DNA of 6,985 nucleotides. It comes from an uncultured Rhodospirillaceae bacterium (lineage in GTDB: Bacteria; Pseudomonadota; Alphaproteobacteria; MPNO01). Positions 1 to 5,951 of this stretch are shown piece by piece. The position numbers were made by a program, and so were the translations under genes. Location: NCBI GenBank assembly GCA_937916005.1, contig CALGIA010000172.1, positions 1 through 6,985 on the forward strand, given 5' to 3'. The notes beneath the pieces were generated by a model. It saw nothing but the letters and a program-made list of their open reading frames with translations, did not search any database and had not been told where the DNA came from. The number at the start of each line of letters is the position of its first letter. Position 1 is the stretch's first letter.

Positions 1-1365
1 ATCGCGCAGTTCGGCGGCGAGTACGGCTCGCCGGCGCTGCGTAAATATGTCGACAGCATCGGCCAGTTTCTCGCCCAGACCAGCGAGCGGCACGACCTGT
101 CATATAAATTTACGATATTGAATTCGGATATCGTCAACGCCTTCGCCATGCCGGGCGGTTATATCTATGTCTCGCGCGGGCTGCTGGCGCTGGCCGATAA
201 TGAAGCCCAGCTTGCCGCCGTTCTGGCCCACGAGCTGGGACATATCACCGCCCTGCACCACGCGGAACGGCACGGACAGGGCATGCTGGCCAATTTATTG
301 CTGACCGGAGCCGGAATTCTCGCCGGGGTCGCGGCGCCTTCCGCGCAGCGCGGCGTCCTTCAGGCGGGACAGGGTGGGTTATCGGCGGTGTTGAGCAGCT
401 TTTCGCGGGAAAATGAATTCGAGGCGGATGATTTGGGGCTCCGTTACATGATTCGGGCCCGATACAACCCCTTCGCCATGTCGAACTTCCTGCGCAAACT
501 CCGCAACCACAGCCGGCTTGAGGCGAAACTTCGGGGGCAATCGCCAGACAAGATCGACAAGTCCAACTATCTGGCCACGCACCCGGCGCCGTTGGAACGG
601 GTCGATCGCGCGGCGCGGCGCGCATCGGCGGCAAAACTGCCCGGACCATCCGCACCGATCGTCGGTCAAGACATTTATCTGTCCAAGATCGATGGCATAC
701 TCTATGGCGCGGATCCAAAGGGCGGCATCATCGATGGGCGTATATTCACCCATCCCGTAAGCCGGTTTCGGTTCGAGGCGCCCGAGGGGTTTCGCCTTAT
801 CAATTCGCCCAAATCCGTTATCGGCATCGGACCGCAGGGTTCGCAATTCATTTTCGACCGCGCCAGAAAGCCGGGCCAGGGCCCGCTGCCCCATTATCTG
901 ACCCAAACATGGGCGCGGAACACAAGATTGGACGATATTCAATCCATTACGATCAATGGGTTGGACGCCGCCACGGGGACCGCGCGGGTTTCCGGCCGCG
1001 GCGGCGCCATAGATTTGCGGCTCGTGGCGATCCGGTATGATTCCAGGACCATCTACCGGTTCCTTTTTCTCACCAAACCGAATTTGACCCACCGAATGTC
1101 GCTTCCCCTGCGCCGCGTCACATATAGTTTCCGGCGATTAAGCGAGAATGAGGCGCGAAATATACAAGTCAAAAGAATTTCAGTGATTCGCACAAGAAAA
1201 GGCGACACCCAAGATAGCCTGGCCAGACGCATGGACGTCCCGAAATTGCGGATAGAACGGCTTCGTACACTCAACGGTTTTGGTCCGTCGGACCGGCTGA
1301 TGCCCGCACGTCCGATCAAACTTATTCAATCGAGACCAATTGCGCGAAAAACACAGGGCTCGTAA
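1..1365 (+). CDS. M48-family zinc metalloprotease with C-terminal LysM-like domain (5' end missing)
   Basis: The frame is open from the first base, so the true start and any signal peptide lie upstream; 454 residues are visible (residue 1 = base 1). A peptidase core opens the visible part: the stretch NAFAMPGGYIYVSRGLLAL is typical of BepA/Ste24-type M48 enzymes. It is followed by the zinc motif HELGH (H77, E78, H81; bases 229-243) and the third ligand E139 in ENEFEADDLG. All catalytic residues are present. Residues about 240-385 form a beta-rich middle region common in alphaproteobacterial members. Residues about 390-443 read as a degenerate LysM (RKGDTQDSLARRM, later LNG and PIKLI), suggesting peptidoglycan contact. 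By family knowledge such enzymes act in the periplasm on misfolded or outer-membrane proteins; the substrate here is unknown. An internal TTG at 118 is not a credible start, because homology to the family extends upstream of it. The cyclase gene follows almost without a gap. The M48 assignment is firm; the LysM call is moderate. Confidence 0.93.
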   Translation: MAQFGGEYGSPALRKYVDSIGQFLAQTSERHDLSYKFTILNSDIVNAFAMPGGYIYVSRGLLALADNEAQLAAVLAHELGHITALHHAERHGQGMLANLLLTGAGILAGVAAPSAQRGVLQAGQGGLSAVLSSFSRENEFEADDLGLRYMIRARYNPFAMSNFLRKLRNHSRLEAKLRGQSPDKIDKSNYLATHPAPLERVDRAARRASAAKLPGPSAPIVGQDIYLSKIDGILYGADPKGGIIDGRIFTHPVSRFRFEAPEGFRLINSPKSVIGIGPQGSQFIFDRARKPGQGPLPHYLTQTWARNTRLDDIQSITINGLDAATGTARVSGRGGAIDLRLVAIRYDSRTIYRFLFLTKPNLTHRMSLPLRRVTYSFRRLSENEARNIQVKRISVIRTRKGDTQDSLARRMDVPKLRIERLRTLNGFGPSDRLMPARPIKLIQSRPIARKTQGS

Positions 1366-1376
1366 GCTTGGCGGTA

Positions 1377-3737
1377 ATGGCAAAAGCCCCATACAAACCT
1401 CCCGGAAACAACTCCCCCCAACGGCGGGTCTATTCCATATCGACGGTCCTGATGGCCGGGTTCGGCGCATTGATATTCCTGGGCGTTGCCGGAGTCTTCT
1501 TGATCACCATGTGGAGCGCGCGGGAAAACACTTTCGGCCTGCTGGCGGACAAAATCGAGCTGACCAATTCAGCCATGGTCAACGATCTGCGGCGGCATCT
1601 GGAGCCCGTGCGAAATGGAAGCGCCCATATCGCAGCCCAGGTTTCGCGCGGCGAGTTCAATCCGAAGGACCAGCTTGAACTGTCGGATCGATTCACAAGC
1701 GCCATGGCGGTAACGCCTCAAATTCTCGGCATGGCTTTTATTTCAGCGGGAATCGACGTAGTGCGCGTCCGGCGGGGGCGCAATGGAATTACGGTCCATG
1801 TCGCCAATGAAAGCGGGCGGGCGGATTTGCGTCGCACCATGGACGATGCGCGCCGCCGGACCAGCCCCTATTGGGGACGTCTTGTCTGGAGTGGGGACAT
1901 TAAATCGGCAATGATCGATCTTCGATCGCCGCTGCGCCACAATGGCAAATTTCTCGGCATGCTGGTTTCCGTTGTATCGATGTCCGGGCTTTCCGAACTC
2001 AACCCTGAACCAGAACGAACCGACGCGGCCCCGACCCGCTTCGTTCTCTACGGTAATGACCATGTCCTGGCCCATGGCGCGAATTCGAAAAGCGGCTTCA
2101 AATCATCATCGCGCCAGCCCCTGCCCCGGCTCGACCAGATCGGCGACCCGATCATCGCCCGGATATGGGACCCCAAGGCCCGGCAGGAGCTGAAACTCAA
2201 ACTCAACGGCCAGACCCGCGGTCATTTGGTCGTCTATCAAGGTGATTACTACCCGATCTTCTATCGCCGCGTCGCCGGCTACGGAAAGGCCCAAATAATC
2301 GTTGGCGCATATGTACGGCCCGGTTCCAGCCAGGGTGTGGAAATGCGACGACTGGCCCAGGCGGCGATGGCGGCTGGGTTCGTTCTTTTTCTGGTCGTGG
2401 TGATGGCGCTGGTCCTGGGGCGATGGATCAGCCGCCCCGTGCGCGAGTTGGCGATTGCGGCCCGGCGGATCGGAGAGCTGGATTTTAGCCAGGACATCAA
2501 TTTCAAAAACACCCGCATGCGGGAATTCGCCGACGCCGCCGGCGCATTCAACTCCATGATGGCCGGGCTGAGATGGTTTGAAACCTACGTACCGCGCAAG
2601 CTGGCGCGCCGAATCATCAAGGCGGGCGGAAATGCCCGCATCGAATCCGCTGAGCATGATGTGACCGTTATGTTCACCGATATCGCGCGCTTTGCCGGCC
2701 TTGCGGAAAACCTGTCAGCGGCCGAAACAGCCGATCTGCTGAACGAACATTTTTCACTTCTCGCGGAATGTATCGAGGCCGAGGACGGAACGCTCGACAA
2801 ATTCATCGGCGATTCGGTGATGGCGTTCTGGGCGCCACCCCTTAATTCCGGCGATCACATCACCAGCGCCTGCCGGGCCGCGCTGGCCATTCGCGAGACC
2901 GTGGCCCGGGGCAATCGCGCGCGGGAAGAGCGCGGGGATGATCCAATTCGCGTCCGCATGGGAGTCCATACGGGCCCGGCCATCGTGGGCAATATCGGCG
3001 CCCCGGGACGCATCAACTACACGGTCGTGGGCGATACGGTGAATCTCGCGCAACGGCTGGAGGAACTCGGCAAGACCACCTGGGGCGCCGGCGAAGACTC
3101 GGTCATCCTGGTCAGCGGCGATGTGGCCGATGCTTTGGGAGATGATTTCGAACTGACGGCGCGGGGCAGTCAGGAAATTCGCGGGCGCGATGGCGGAATC
3201 CGCGTCTTTCGTCTGGATTCCGGAAAATTCAACGCACCCGGACCCAAACCAGACTCCAAGTCGGACCCCAAATCAATTTTGGAACTGACGGAGGAACCGC
3301 TGGGCGAAACATCGAAACGACCGGACCCGCCAGTACGGCGCGATCTCGACCAGGCGGCGCGCGCGTACAACCCAGCCATTAAGCCGCCGACCCCGGCAGC
3401 TCCGTTGTCGATTGGGCCGTCACCAACGCCAACGTCGCCCCCCGTCGTCTGGCCCACCCCCTTTGCCAAACCCGGCGCCAAGACTGCTACCACGTCCATC
3501 TCCAAGCCTGTTGCCACGCCTGTGGCCAAGCCTGTTCCGAAACCTTTCGCGCCCCCAATCGGGAACACCGACACACCCTGCCCGCCCATTGAACCGGCGG
3601 TCGCGCCGCCCGGATCTCCCGCCGCCAACAGATATGCGGCGAAGGATCCCAAGGGTTATGACTTTGATTGGGACCTGGATGGTTTGGAAGCCGACAAAAA
3701 GAAAGACGACGATACCCCGGACCAAGAGAAACCCTGA
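1377..3737 (+). CDS. Membrane-bound class III adenylate cyclase with Cache-like sensor and HAMP domain
   Basis: Predicted 786-residue inner-membrane receptor making cAMP from ATP. In order (numbered from ATG 1377): TM1 about 23-45; an extracytoplasmic sensor about 50-320 whose later part (SPLRHNGKFLGMLVSVVSM) resembles a Cache domain; TM2 about 328-349; HAMP about 350-400; a coupling helix with YVPRKLARRI; the cyclase domain about 428-615; then a proline-rich tail to the end. Catalytic residues are complete: metal-binding D435 (MFTDIARF) and D479 (FIGDSVMAF), adenine-selecting K475 and T549, transition-state N556 and R560 (YTVVGDTVNLAQRLE). The Lys/Thr pair indicates an adenylate cyclase of subclass IIIb, not a guanylate cyclase. 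A TTG at 1368, only 2 nt after the protease stop, is an alternative start adding three residues; neither start has a strong ribosome binding site. Such short spacing suggests co-transcription and translational coupling with the protease. The ligand is unknown. Confidence 0.95.
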   Translation: MAKAPYKPPGNNSPQRRVYSISTVLMAGFGALIFLGVAGVFLITMWSARENTFGLLADKIELTNSAMVNDLRRHLEPVRNGSAHIAAQVSRGEFNPKDQLELSDRFTSAMAVTPQILGMAFISAGIDVVRVRRGRNGITVHVANESGRADLRRTMDDARRRTSPYWGRLVWSGDIKSAMIDLRSPLRHNGKFLGMLVSVVSMSGLSELNPEPERTDAAPTRFVLYGNDHVLAHGANSKSGFKSSSRQPLPRLDQIGDPIIARIWDPKARQELKLKLNGQTRGHLVVYQGDYYPIFYRRVAGYGKAQIIVGAYVRPGSSQGVEMRRLAQAAMAAGFVLFLVVVMALVLGRWISRPVRELAIAARRIGELDFSQDINFKNTRMREFADAAGAFNSMMAGLRWFETYVPRKLARRIIKAGGNARIESAEHDVTVMFTDIARFAGLAENLSAAETADLLNEHFSLLAECIEAEDGTLDKFIGDSVMAFWAPPLNSGDHITSACRAALAIRETVARGNRAREERGDDPIRVRMGVHTGPAIVGNIGAPGRINYTVVGDTVNLAQRLEELGKTTWGAGEDSVILVSGDVADALGDDFELTARGSQEIRGRDGGIRVFRLDSGKFNAPGPKPDSKSDPKSILELTEEPLGETSKRPDPPVRRDLDQAARAYNPAIKPPTPAAPLSIGPSPTPTSPPVVWPTPFAKPGAKTATTSISKPVATPVAKPVPKPFAPPIGNTDTPCPPIEPAVAPPGSPAANRYAAKDPKGYDFDWDLDGLEADKKKDDDTPDQEKP
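3502..3547 (+). repeat. Short KP-type repeats in the proline-rich tail of the cyclase
   Basis: An exact 11-nt direct repeat (ccaagcctgtt) occurs at 3502-3512 and 3526-3536, offset 24 nt. It encodes the low-complexity stretch SKPVATPVAKPVPKP. This is the repetitive centre of a probably disordered tail and may vary in length between strains. Confidence 0.6.
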
Positions 3738-3757
3738 ACCGGGTAACGGAGACAGCC

Positions 3758-3814
3758 CGATCAGGCCGCTTCGATCAGGTCATTTTCGATCAGGTCGCCG
3801 GAACTTTGATCAGA
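3758..3814. repeat. Imperfect tandem repeat at the convergent cyclase/carD junction
   Basis: The octamer cgatcagg occurs three times at 3758-3765, 3772-3779 and 3787-3794, with a degenerate fourth copy (tgatcaga) at 3807-3814. The two central copies extend to an identical 12-mer, ttcgatcaggtc (3770-3781 and 3785-3796), giving a period of about 14-15 nt. The copy at 3787-3794 contains the carD stop codon (TGA on the - strand, 3792-3790), so the array straddles the end of that gene. I see no clear intrinsic terminator with a T-run in this 52-nt gap between the converging genes. Confidence 0.65.
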
Positions 3815-4296
3815 AAGGTTTCGACCTTTTCGGTGGCTGCGGCGCTGTCGATCTTTTCAACCAGCGCCAATTCACCACAAAGCCGCAGCAAGGCCGCTTC
3901 ATACATCTGACGCTCACTATAGGATTGATCGGGTTGCCCCGCGGCGCGATGCAGATCGCGCACCACTTCCGCAATTGAAATCGGGTCGCCGCTATTGATT
4001 TTGGCTTCGTATTCCTGGGCGCGGCGGCTCCACATGGTGCGCTTGGCGCGCGCGCGGCCTTTCAGTGTGGTCATCGCGGTCTGCATCTTGTCCCGAGAAC
4101 TGAGTTTGCGCAGACCCGATTCCTTCACCTTGTCGGTGGGAACTCTCAGCGTCATTTTTTCCGCCGCAAAGGAAATAACAAAAAGCTGCAAATCGAACCC
4201 GGCAACCTCCTGCCTTTCGACTCCCAACACCTTGCCGACCCCGTGTGTCGGGTAAACCACATAATCGCCCTTGGAAAACGGAAGTTTACTCGCCAT
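3790..4296 (-). CDS. carD: CarD/CdnL-family RNA polymerase-binding transcription factor
   Basis: Predicted 168-residue cytoplasmic regulator that binds the RNA polymerase beta subunit and stabilises open promoter complexes, notably at rRNA promoters in studied homologues. Residues 7-66 form the Tudor-like RNAP-interaction domain, opening with FSKGDYVVYPTHGVGKV and containing the segment MTLRVPTDK (residues 48-56). Residues about 70-160 form the helical DNA-binding domain. W89 in KRTMWSRRAQEYE corresponds to the tryptophan that wedges at the upstream edge of the -10 element in mycobacterial CarD. Length fits the family. I chose ATG 4296 because GAGAG lies 5 nt upstream (4306-4302); an in-frame GTG at 4308 would add four residues but lacks a good site. 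The gene sits downstream of fdxA, 308 nt away, so it probably has its own promoter. It converges on the cyclase gene. Confidence 0.95.
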   Translation of the reverse strand: MASKLPFSKGDYVVYPTHGVGKVLGVERQEVAGFDLQLFVISFAAEKMTLRVPTDKVKESGLRKLSSRDKMQTAMTTLKGRARAKRTMWSRRAQEYEAKINSGDPISIAEVVRDLHRAAGQPDQSYSERQMYEAALLRLCGELALVEKIDSAAATEKVETFLIKVPAT

Positions 4297-4368
4297 GATA
4301 TCTCTCACTCATCGTCAAACAGAAAATTCGAGCCGAATTGTCCAAACAGCCGCCATGCCCGCAAAACG

Positions 4369-4402
4369 AAAGACCGCCCAAGCCGTAGGAAAGGCGGCCT
4401 TT
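4369..4402 (-). terminator. Terminator- or attenuator-like hairpin in the carD leader
   Basis: On the - strand AAAGGCCGCC (4402-4393) can pair with GGCGGTCTTT (4378-4369) with one mismatch and a 14-nt loop. It is followed by CGTTTTGC, a short T-rich run. A smaller competing hairpin, AAAGG-CCG-CCTTT, uses the same left arm (about 4402-4390), so the two folds exclude each other. It could end a short transcript or attenuate carD. The T-tract is weak, so this is a structural observation and not proven termination. Confidence 0.35.
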
Positions 4403-4413
4403 AACCAAAGAGA

Positions 4414-4443
4414 CCGTCCCGTCCCGATACTAGCTGGGGACGG
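4414..4443. repeat. Inverted repeat upstream of carD
   Basis: Perfect 7-bp arms ccgtccc (4414-4420) and gggacgg (4437-4443) are separated by 16 nt. The left arm is partly duplicated next door (gtccc, 4421-4425), allowing an alternative pairing. It lies just downstream of a consensus-like TTGACA on the - strand, so it could be an operator or the first stem of the leader RNA. Confidence 0.4.
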
Positions 4444-4531
4444 ACCGCTTCTTTGTCAATCGGCAAGATTAATAGATACCACAAAACCGCTTGAAATAAA
4501 AGCGTTTTTGGTACTCAGGCCTTAACGTCAA
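4431..4531 (-). promoter_or_regulatory. Probable carD promoter region (exact promoter uncertain)
   Basis: Reading the - strand, a perfect -35 hexamer TTGACA lies at 4459-4454, but the hexamer 17 nt further (CAGCTA, 4436-4431) is a poor -10. A second TTGACG lies at 4531-4526, also without a good -10. An AT-rich TATTAA (4474-4469) could act as -10 with a weak -35 (ATTTCA) 17 nt upstream. The long gap from fdxA and the hairpin after that gene support a separate carD promoter somewhere here. Confidence 0.3.
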
Positions 4532-4546
4532 GGATCGCTGAAATCA

Positions 4547-4577
4547 AACCCGCCGCTCCGAATCCGGGCGGCGGGTT
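4547..4577 (-). terminator. Hairpin after fdxA, probable terminator
   Basis: Perfect 10-bp arms aacccgccgc (4547-4556) and gcggcgggtt (4568-4577) enclose 11 nt, which can add three more pairs past a bulged base. It begins 28 nt after the fdxA stop. On the - strand the stem is followed by TGATTTC, a short and interrupted T-run. The position and GC-rich stem favour a terminator of fdxA. Confidence 0.6.
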
Positions 4578-4604
4578 ATCCGTATCAGGATTGCAAGCGG
4601 GACG

Positions 4605-4943
4605 TCAGCTGCCCTCACCGGGTTTTTCGCTGAATTGCTCCGGATACTTGTCGGGCACATCCTTCCATTCATCGGCATCGGCGGGGCTATCGGTCTTGCG
4701 CGTGATATTCGGCCAGAGACCGGCGTATTTGGCGTTGATTTCCACCCATTTCTCCGCGCCATCATCCGTATCGGGATGAATCGCCTCGGCCGGGCATTCG
4801 GGTTCACAGACACCGCAATCAATACATTCGTCTGGTTGGATAACCAGCATGTTTTCGCCCTCGTAAAAACAATCCACGGGGCAAACCTCTACACAATCCA
4901 TGTATTTGCATCTGATACAAGAATCGTCGACGATGTAAGTCAT
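4605..4943 (-). CDS. fdxA: Seven-iron ferredoxin (3Fe-4S / 4Fe-4S), FdxA family
   Basis: Predicted 112-residue soluble cytoplasmic electron carrier. All nine cysteines match the spacing of Azotobacter FdI. By that model C9, C17 and C50 hold the [3Fe-4S] cluster, C21, C40, C43 and C46 hold the [4Fe-4S] cluster, and C12 and C25 are free. The motifs CIRCKYMDCVEVCPVDC and CIDCGVCEPECP and the later AGLWPNIT are hallmarks of the family, whose C-terminal extension is also present. I chose ATG 4943 because GGAGAG lies 4 nt upstream (4953-4948) and the length then equals the family norm. A GTG at 4955 would overlap that site and add four residues. Redox partners are not visible in this window. Fdx genes of this type are often found next to carD and a small S4 gene in alphaproteobacteria. 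It is probably transcribed from its own leader (4944-5097). Confidence 0.96.
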   Translation of the reverse strand: MTYIVDDSCIRCKYMDCVEVCPVDCFYEGENMLVIQPDECIDCGVCEPECPAEAIHPDTDDGAEKWVEINAKYAGLWPNITRKTDSPADADEWKDVPDKYPEQFSEKPGEGS

Positions 4944-4986
4944 GCTGCTCTCCACTAATCTTCTGTTGTAACGGCGTCAATTTAGG

Positions 4987-5008
4987 CGCGTCGGTTTCAG
5001 ACGACGCG
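4987..5008. repeat. Inverted repeat in the fdxA leader
   Basis: Perfect 7-bp arms cgcgtcg (4987-4993) and cgacgcg (5002-5008) with an 8-nt spacer lie about 45 nt before the fdxA start. No T-run follows on either strand. It may be an operator or a leader hairpin; chance is possible in GC-rich DNA. Confidence 0.4.
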
Positions 5009-5066
5009 ACCGCTGATGTATCGGCAAAATTTAATACCAATAGGCATGCGAACCAACTGTTTTATG

Positions 5067-5083
5067 CATATGGAAGCCATATG
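5067..5083. repeat. Inverted repeat between terB-like gene and fdxA
   Basis: Perfect 7-bp arms catatgg (5067-5073) and ccatatg (5077-5083) with a 3-nt loop lie 15 nt past the TerB-like stop. Flanking ccaac (5053-5057) and gttgg (5083-5087) could lengthen the structure asymmetrically. The AT-rich arms and lack of a T-run on the - strand make it a poor intrinsic terminator. An operator or a processed 3' hairpin are alternatives. Confidence 0.45.
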
Positions 5084-5097
5084 TTGGATTCTATCCA

Positions 5098-5565
5098 CTA
5101 AGAATGTTCCAGACGTTGCAGTACCCGCTTGCGGGCAATCCCGCGGTCCCGGTCGGTCACATAGATCAGGCCCCCGATGCGCCGCATGAGCTGGGATTCG
5201 AATTCATCGACCTTGCCGTCGGCATAAACCACTTCCCACAGCATTTCAATCAACCCGACCCGTTCCTCATAGGAGAACTTATCCTTGATCGCCCGGGTGA
5301 AGCCAAGCAGCTGCACGGATTCATCGGCCGCGCGCTCGGCGGCCTGCAGCAAGGTCTCGGCTTCCTCGGCGGTCAATTCCAGCCGAACCCGGGCCAGTTC
5401 CAGAATCTTGGCCCGCTCGTCGGCATCGAAATCCGCGTCGACGGACGCCGCATGAACCAGCAAGGCGGCCGCGGCGAGGTGGAATTCATCGACCGTATGA
5501 TGCCCGCCTGCGCCGCCCGGCTTGGCGTGGCGGTCGCCGAAAAAGGATTTTATTCTGTTGATCAT
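5098..5565 (-). CDS. TerB-like (COG4103-type) protein of unknown function
   Basis: Predicted 155-residue, helix-rich soluble protein with no signal peptide or membrane segment. After a short N-terminus (MINRIKSFFGD) and a Gly/His-rich linker, residues about 26-150 match the TerB-like fold. Two acidic motifs lie in symmetric positions, D43-A-D45-F-D47 in the first half and Y114-A-D116-G-K-V-D120 in the second; in TerB of Klebsiella such clusters bind divalent metal. The name derives from tellurite resistance, but no other ter genes are present, so resistance should not be inferred. The gene starts 13 nt after the S4 stop, implying co-transcription, and its ribosome binding site is weak (AGG about 10 nt upstream). 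The frame remains open upstream into the S4 gene, but family likeness begins at this ATG. Confidence 0.88.
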   Translation of the reverse strand: MINRIKSFFGDRHAKPGGAGGHHTVDEFHLAAAALLVHAASVDADFDADERAKILELARVRLELTAEEAETLLQAAERAADESVQLLGFTRAIKDKFSYEERVGLIEMLWEVVYADGKVDEFESQLMRRIGGLIYVTDRDRGIARKRVLQRLEHS

Positions 5566-5578
5566 GGCGCGATGCCTA

Positions 5579-5941
5579 TCACGGCGACCGGCGCACAGGC
5601 AAGCGCCCAGGGCCGTGATGGGCATTCTGACGGGCGTCCTGATGGAGGCTCTGATCGGCGGTCTCGATCGCCTCCTCATAAAGCGTGGCCGCTTCCGGGG
5701 CGGACCCACGGCGGTCGCCAAGCGCCAAAACGCGGACCACACGAATGGTGCGGGCCTGGGGAAATGTCAGCACAAATCCCGGGCGGACGGCGTAATGGGC
5801 TTTCCGAATCACAACCCCGTCCACCCTGACGCGGCCCAGCGCACATAATCTGGACGCGATGGCGCGGGTTTTGAAAAATCGCGCCTGCCACAACCATTTA
5901 TCGAGGCGGATCGCATCCGGTTCAGGGCCGTTCGCAGACAT
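5579..5941 (-). CDS. Small S4-domain RNA-binding protein, Hsp15 (HslR)-like
   Basis: Predicted 120-residue cytoplasmic RNA-binding protein. The S4 fold spans about residues 11-70, opening with IRLDKWLWQARFFKTRAIAS and continuing with GRVRVDGVVIRKA. The later APEAATLYEE also matches Hsp15 of E. coli, which binds free 50S subunits carrying nascent chains; that role is a family inference. ATG 5941 is the natural start, 10 nt after the helicase stop; sequence upstream in frame is helicase coding DNA read out of frame. The ribosome binding site is weak, fitting translational coupling. The C-terminus (GPGRLPVRRSP, then stop) is unusual: relatives I recall end in a longer basic tail of the type GRPTKRDRRAI. 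A similar stretch, GRRDRHRAM, is encoded in the next frame just before the TerB-like ATG, so a small frameshift is possible. Confidence 0.9.
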   Translation of the reverse strand: MSANGPEPDAIRLDKWLWQARFFKTRAIASRLCALGRVRVDGVVIRKAHYAVRPGFVLTFPQARTIRVVRVLALGDRRGSAPEAATLYEEAIETADQSLHQDARQNAHHGPGRLPVRRSP

Positions 5942-5951
5942 TACACGCCGG

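Larger units (their letters stand above)
4297..4604 (-). other. 308-nt intergenic region: carD leader and fdxA 3' region
   Basis: No convincing coding sequence lies here on either strand. From the fdxA side the region holds a perfect GC-rich hairpin (4547-4577), AT-rich promoter-like sequence (about 4455-4531), a 7-bp inverted repeat (4414-4443), a terminator-like hairpin (4369-4402) and the carD ribosome binding site GAGAG (4306-4302). These elements are listed separately. Confidence 0.6.

Noticed and set aside
379..1092. Long open frame on the - strand opposite the protease gene
   Set aside because: It mirrors a clearly recognised M48 gene, has no family likeness, and such antisense frames are common in GC-rich DNA.
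2106..2657. Long open frame on the - strand opposite the cyclase HAMP region
   Set aside because: It lies wholly within the cyclase gene and shows no recognisable motif; composition looks like a shadow frame.
3170..3652. Gly-rich open frame on the - strand opposite the cyclase tail
   Set aside because: The Gly/Val richness is simply the reverse reading of Pro/Lys/Thr codons in the tail.
3738..3789. Bidirectional intrinsic terminator between the converging genes
   Set aside because: The gap holds repeats but no GC-rich stem followed by a T-run on either strand.
3758..3814. CRISPR-like array
   Set aside because: Repeat units are 8-12 nt with 2-12-nt spacing and overlap a coding end; there are no unique spacers of CRISPR length and no cas genes.
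3995..4525. Two short + strand open frames over carD and its leader
   Set aside because: The first is antisense to carD. The second crosses the hairpin-rich leader and has no family likeness or convincing ribosome binding site.
5098..5565. Tellurite resistance function
   Set aside because: Only a TerB-like domain is present; terZ, terA, terC, terD and terE-like genes are absent, so the name alone does not support resistance.
5104..5829. Open frame of 241 codons on the + strand across the TerB-like and S4 genes
   Set aside because: Both genes on the opposite strand are recognised families; this frame spans two genes and their spacer with no motif of its own.
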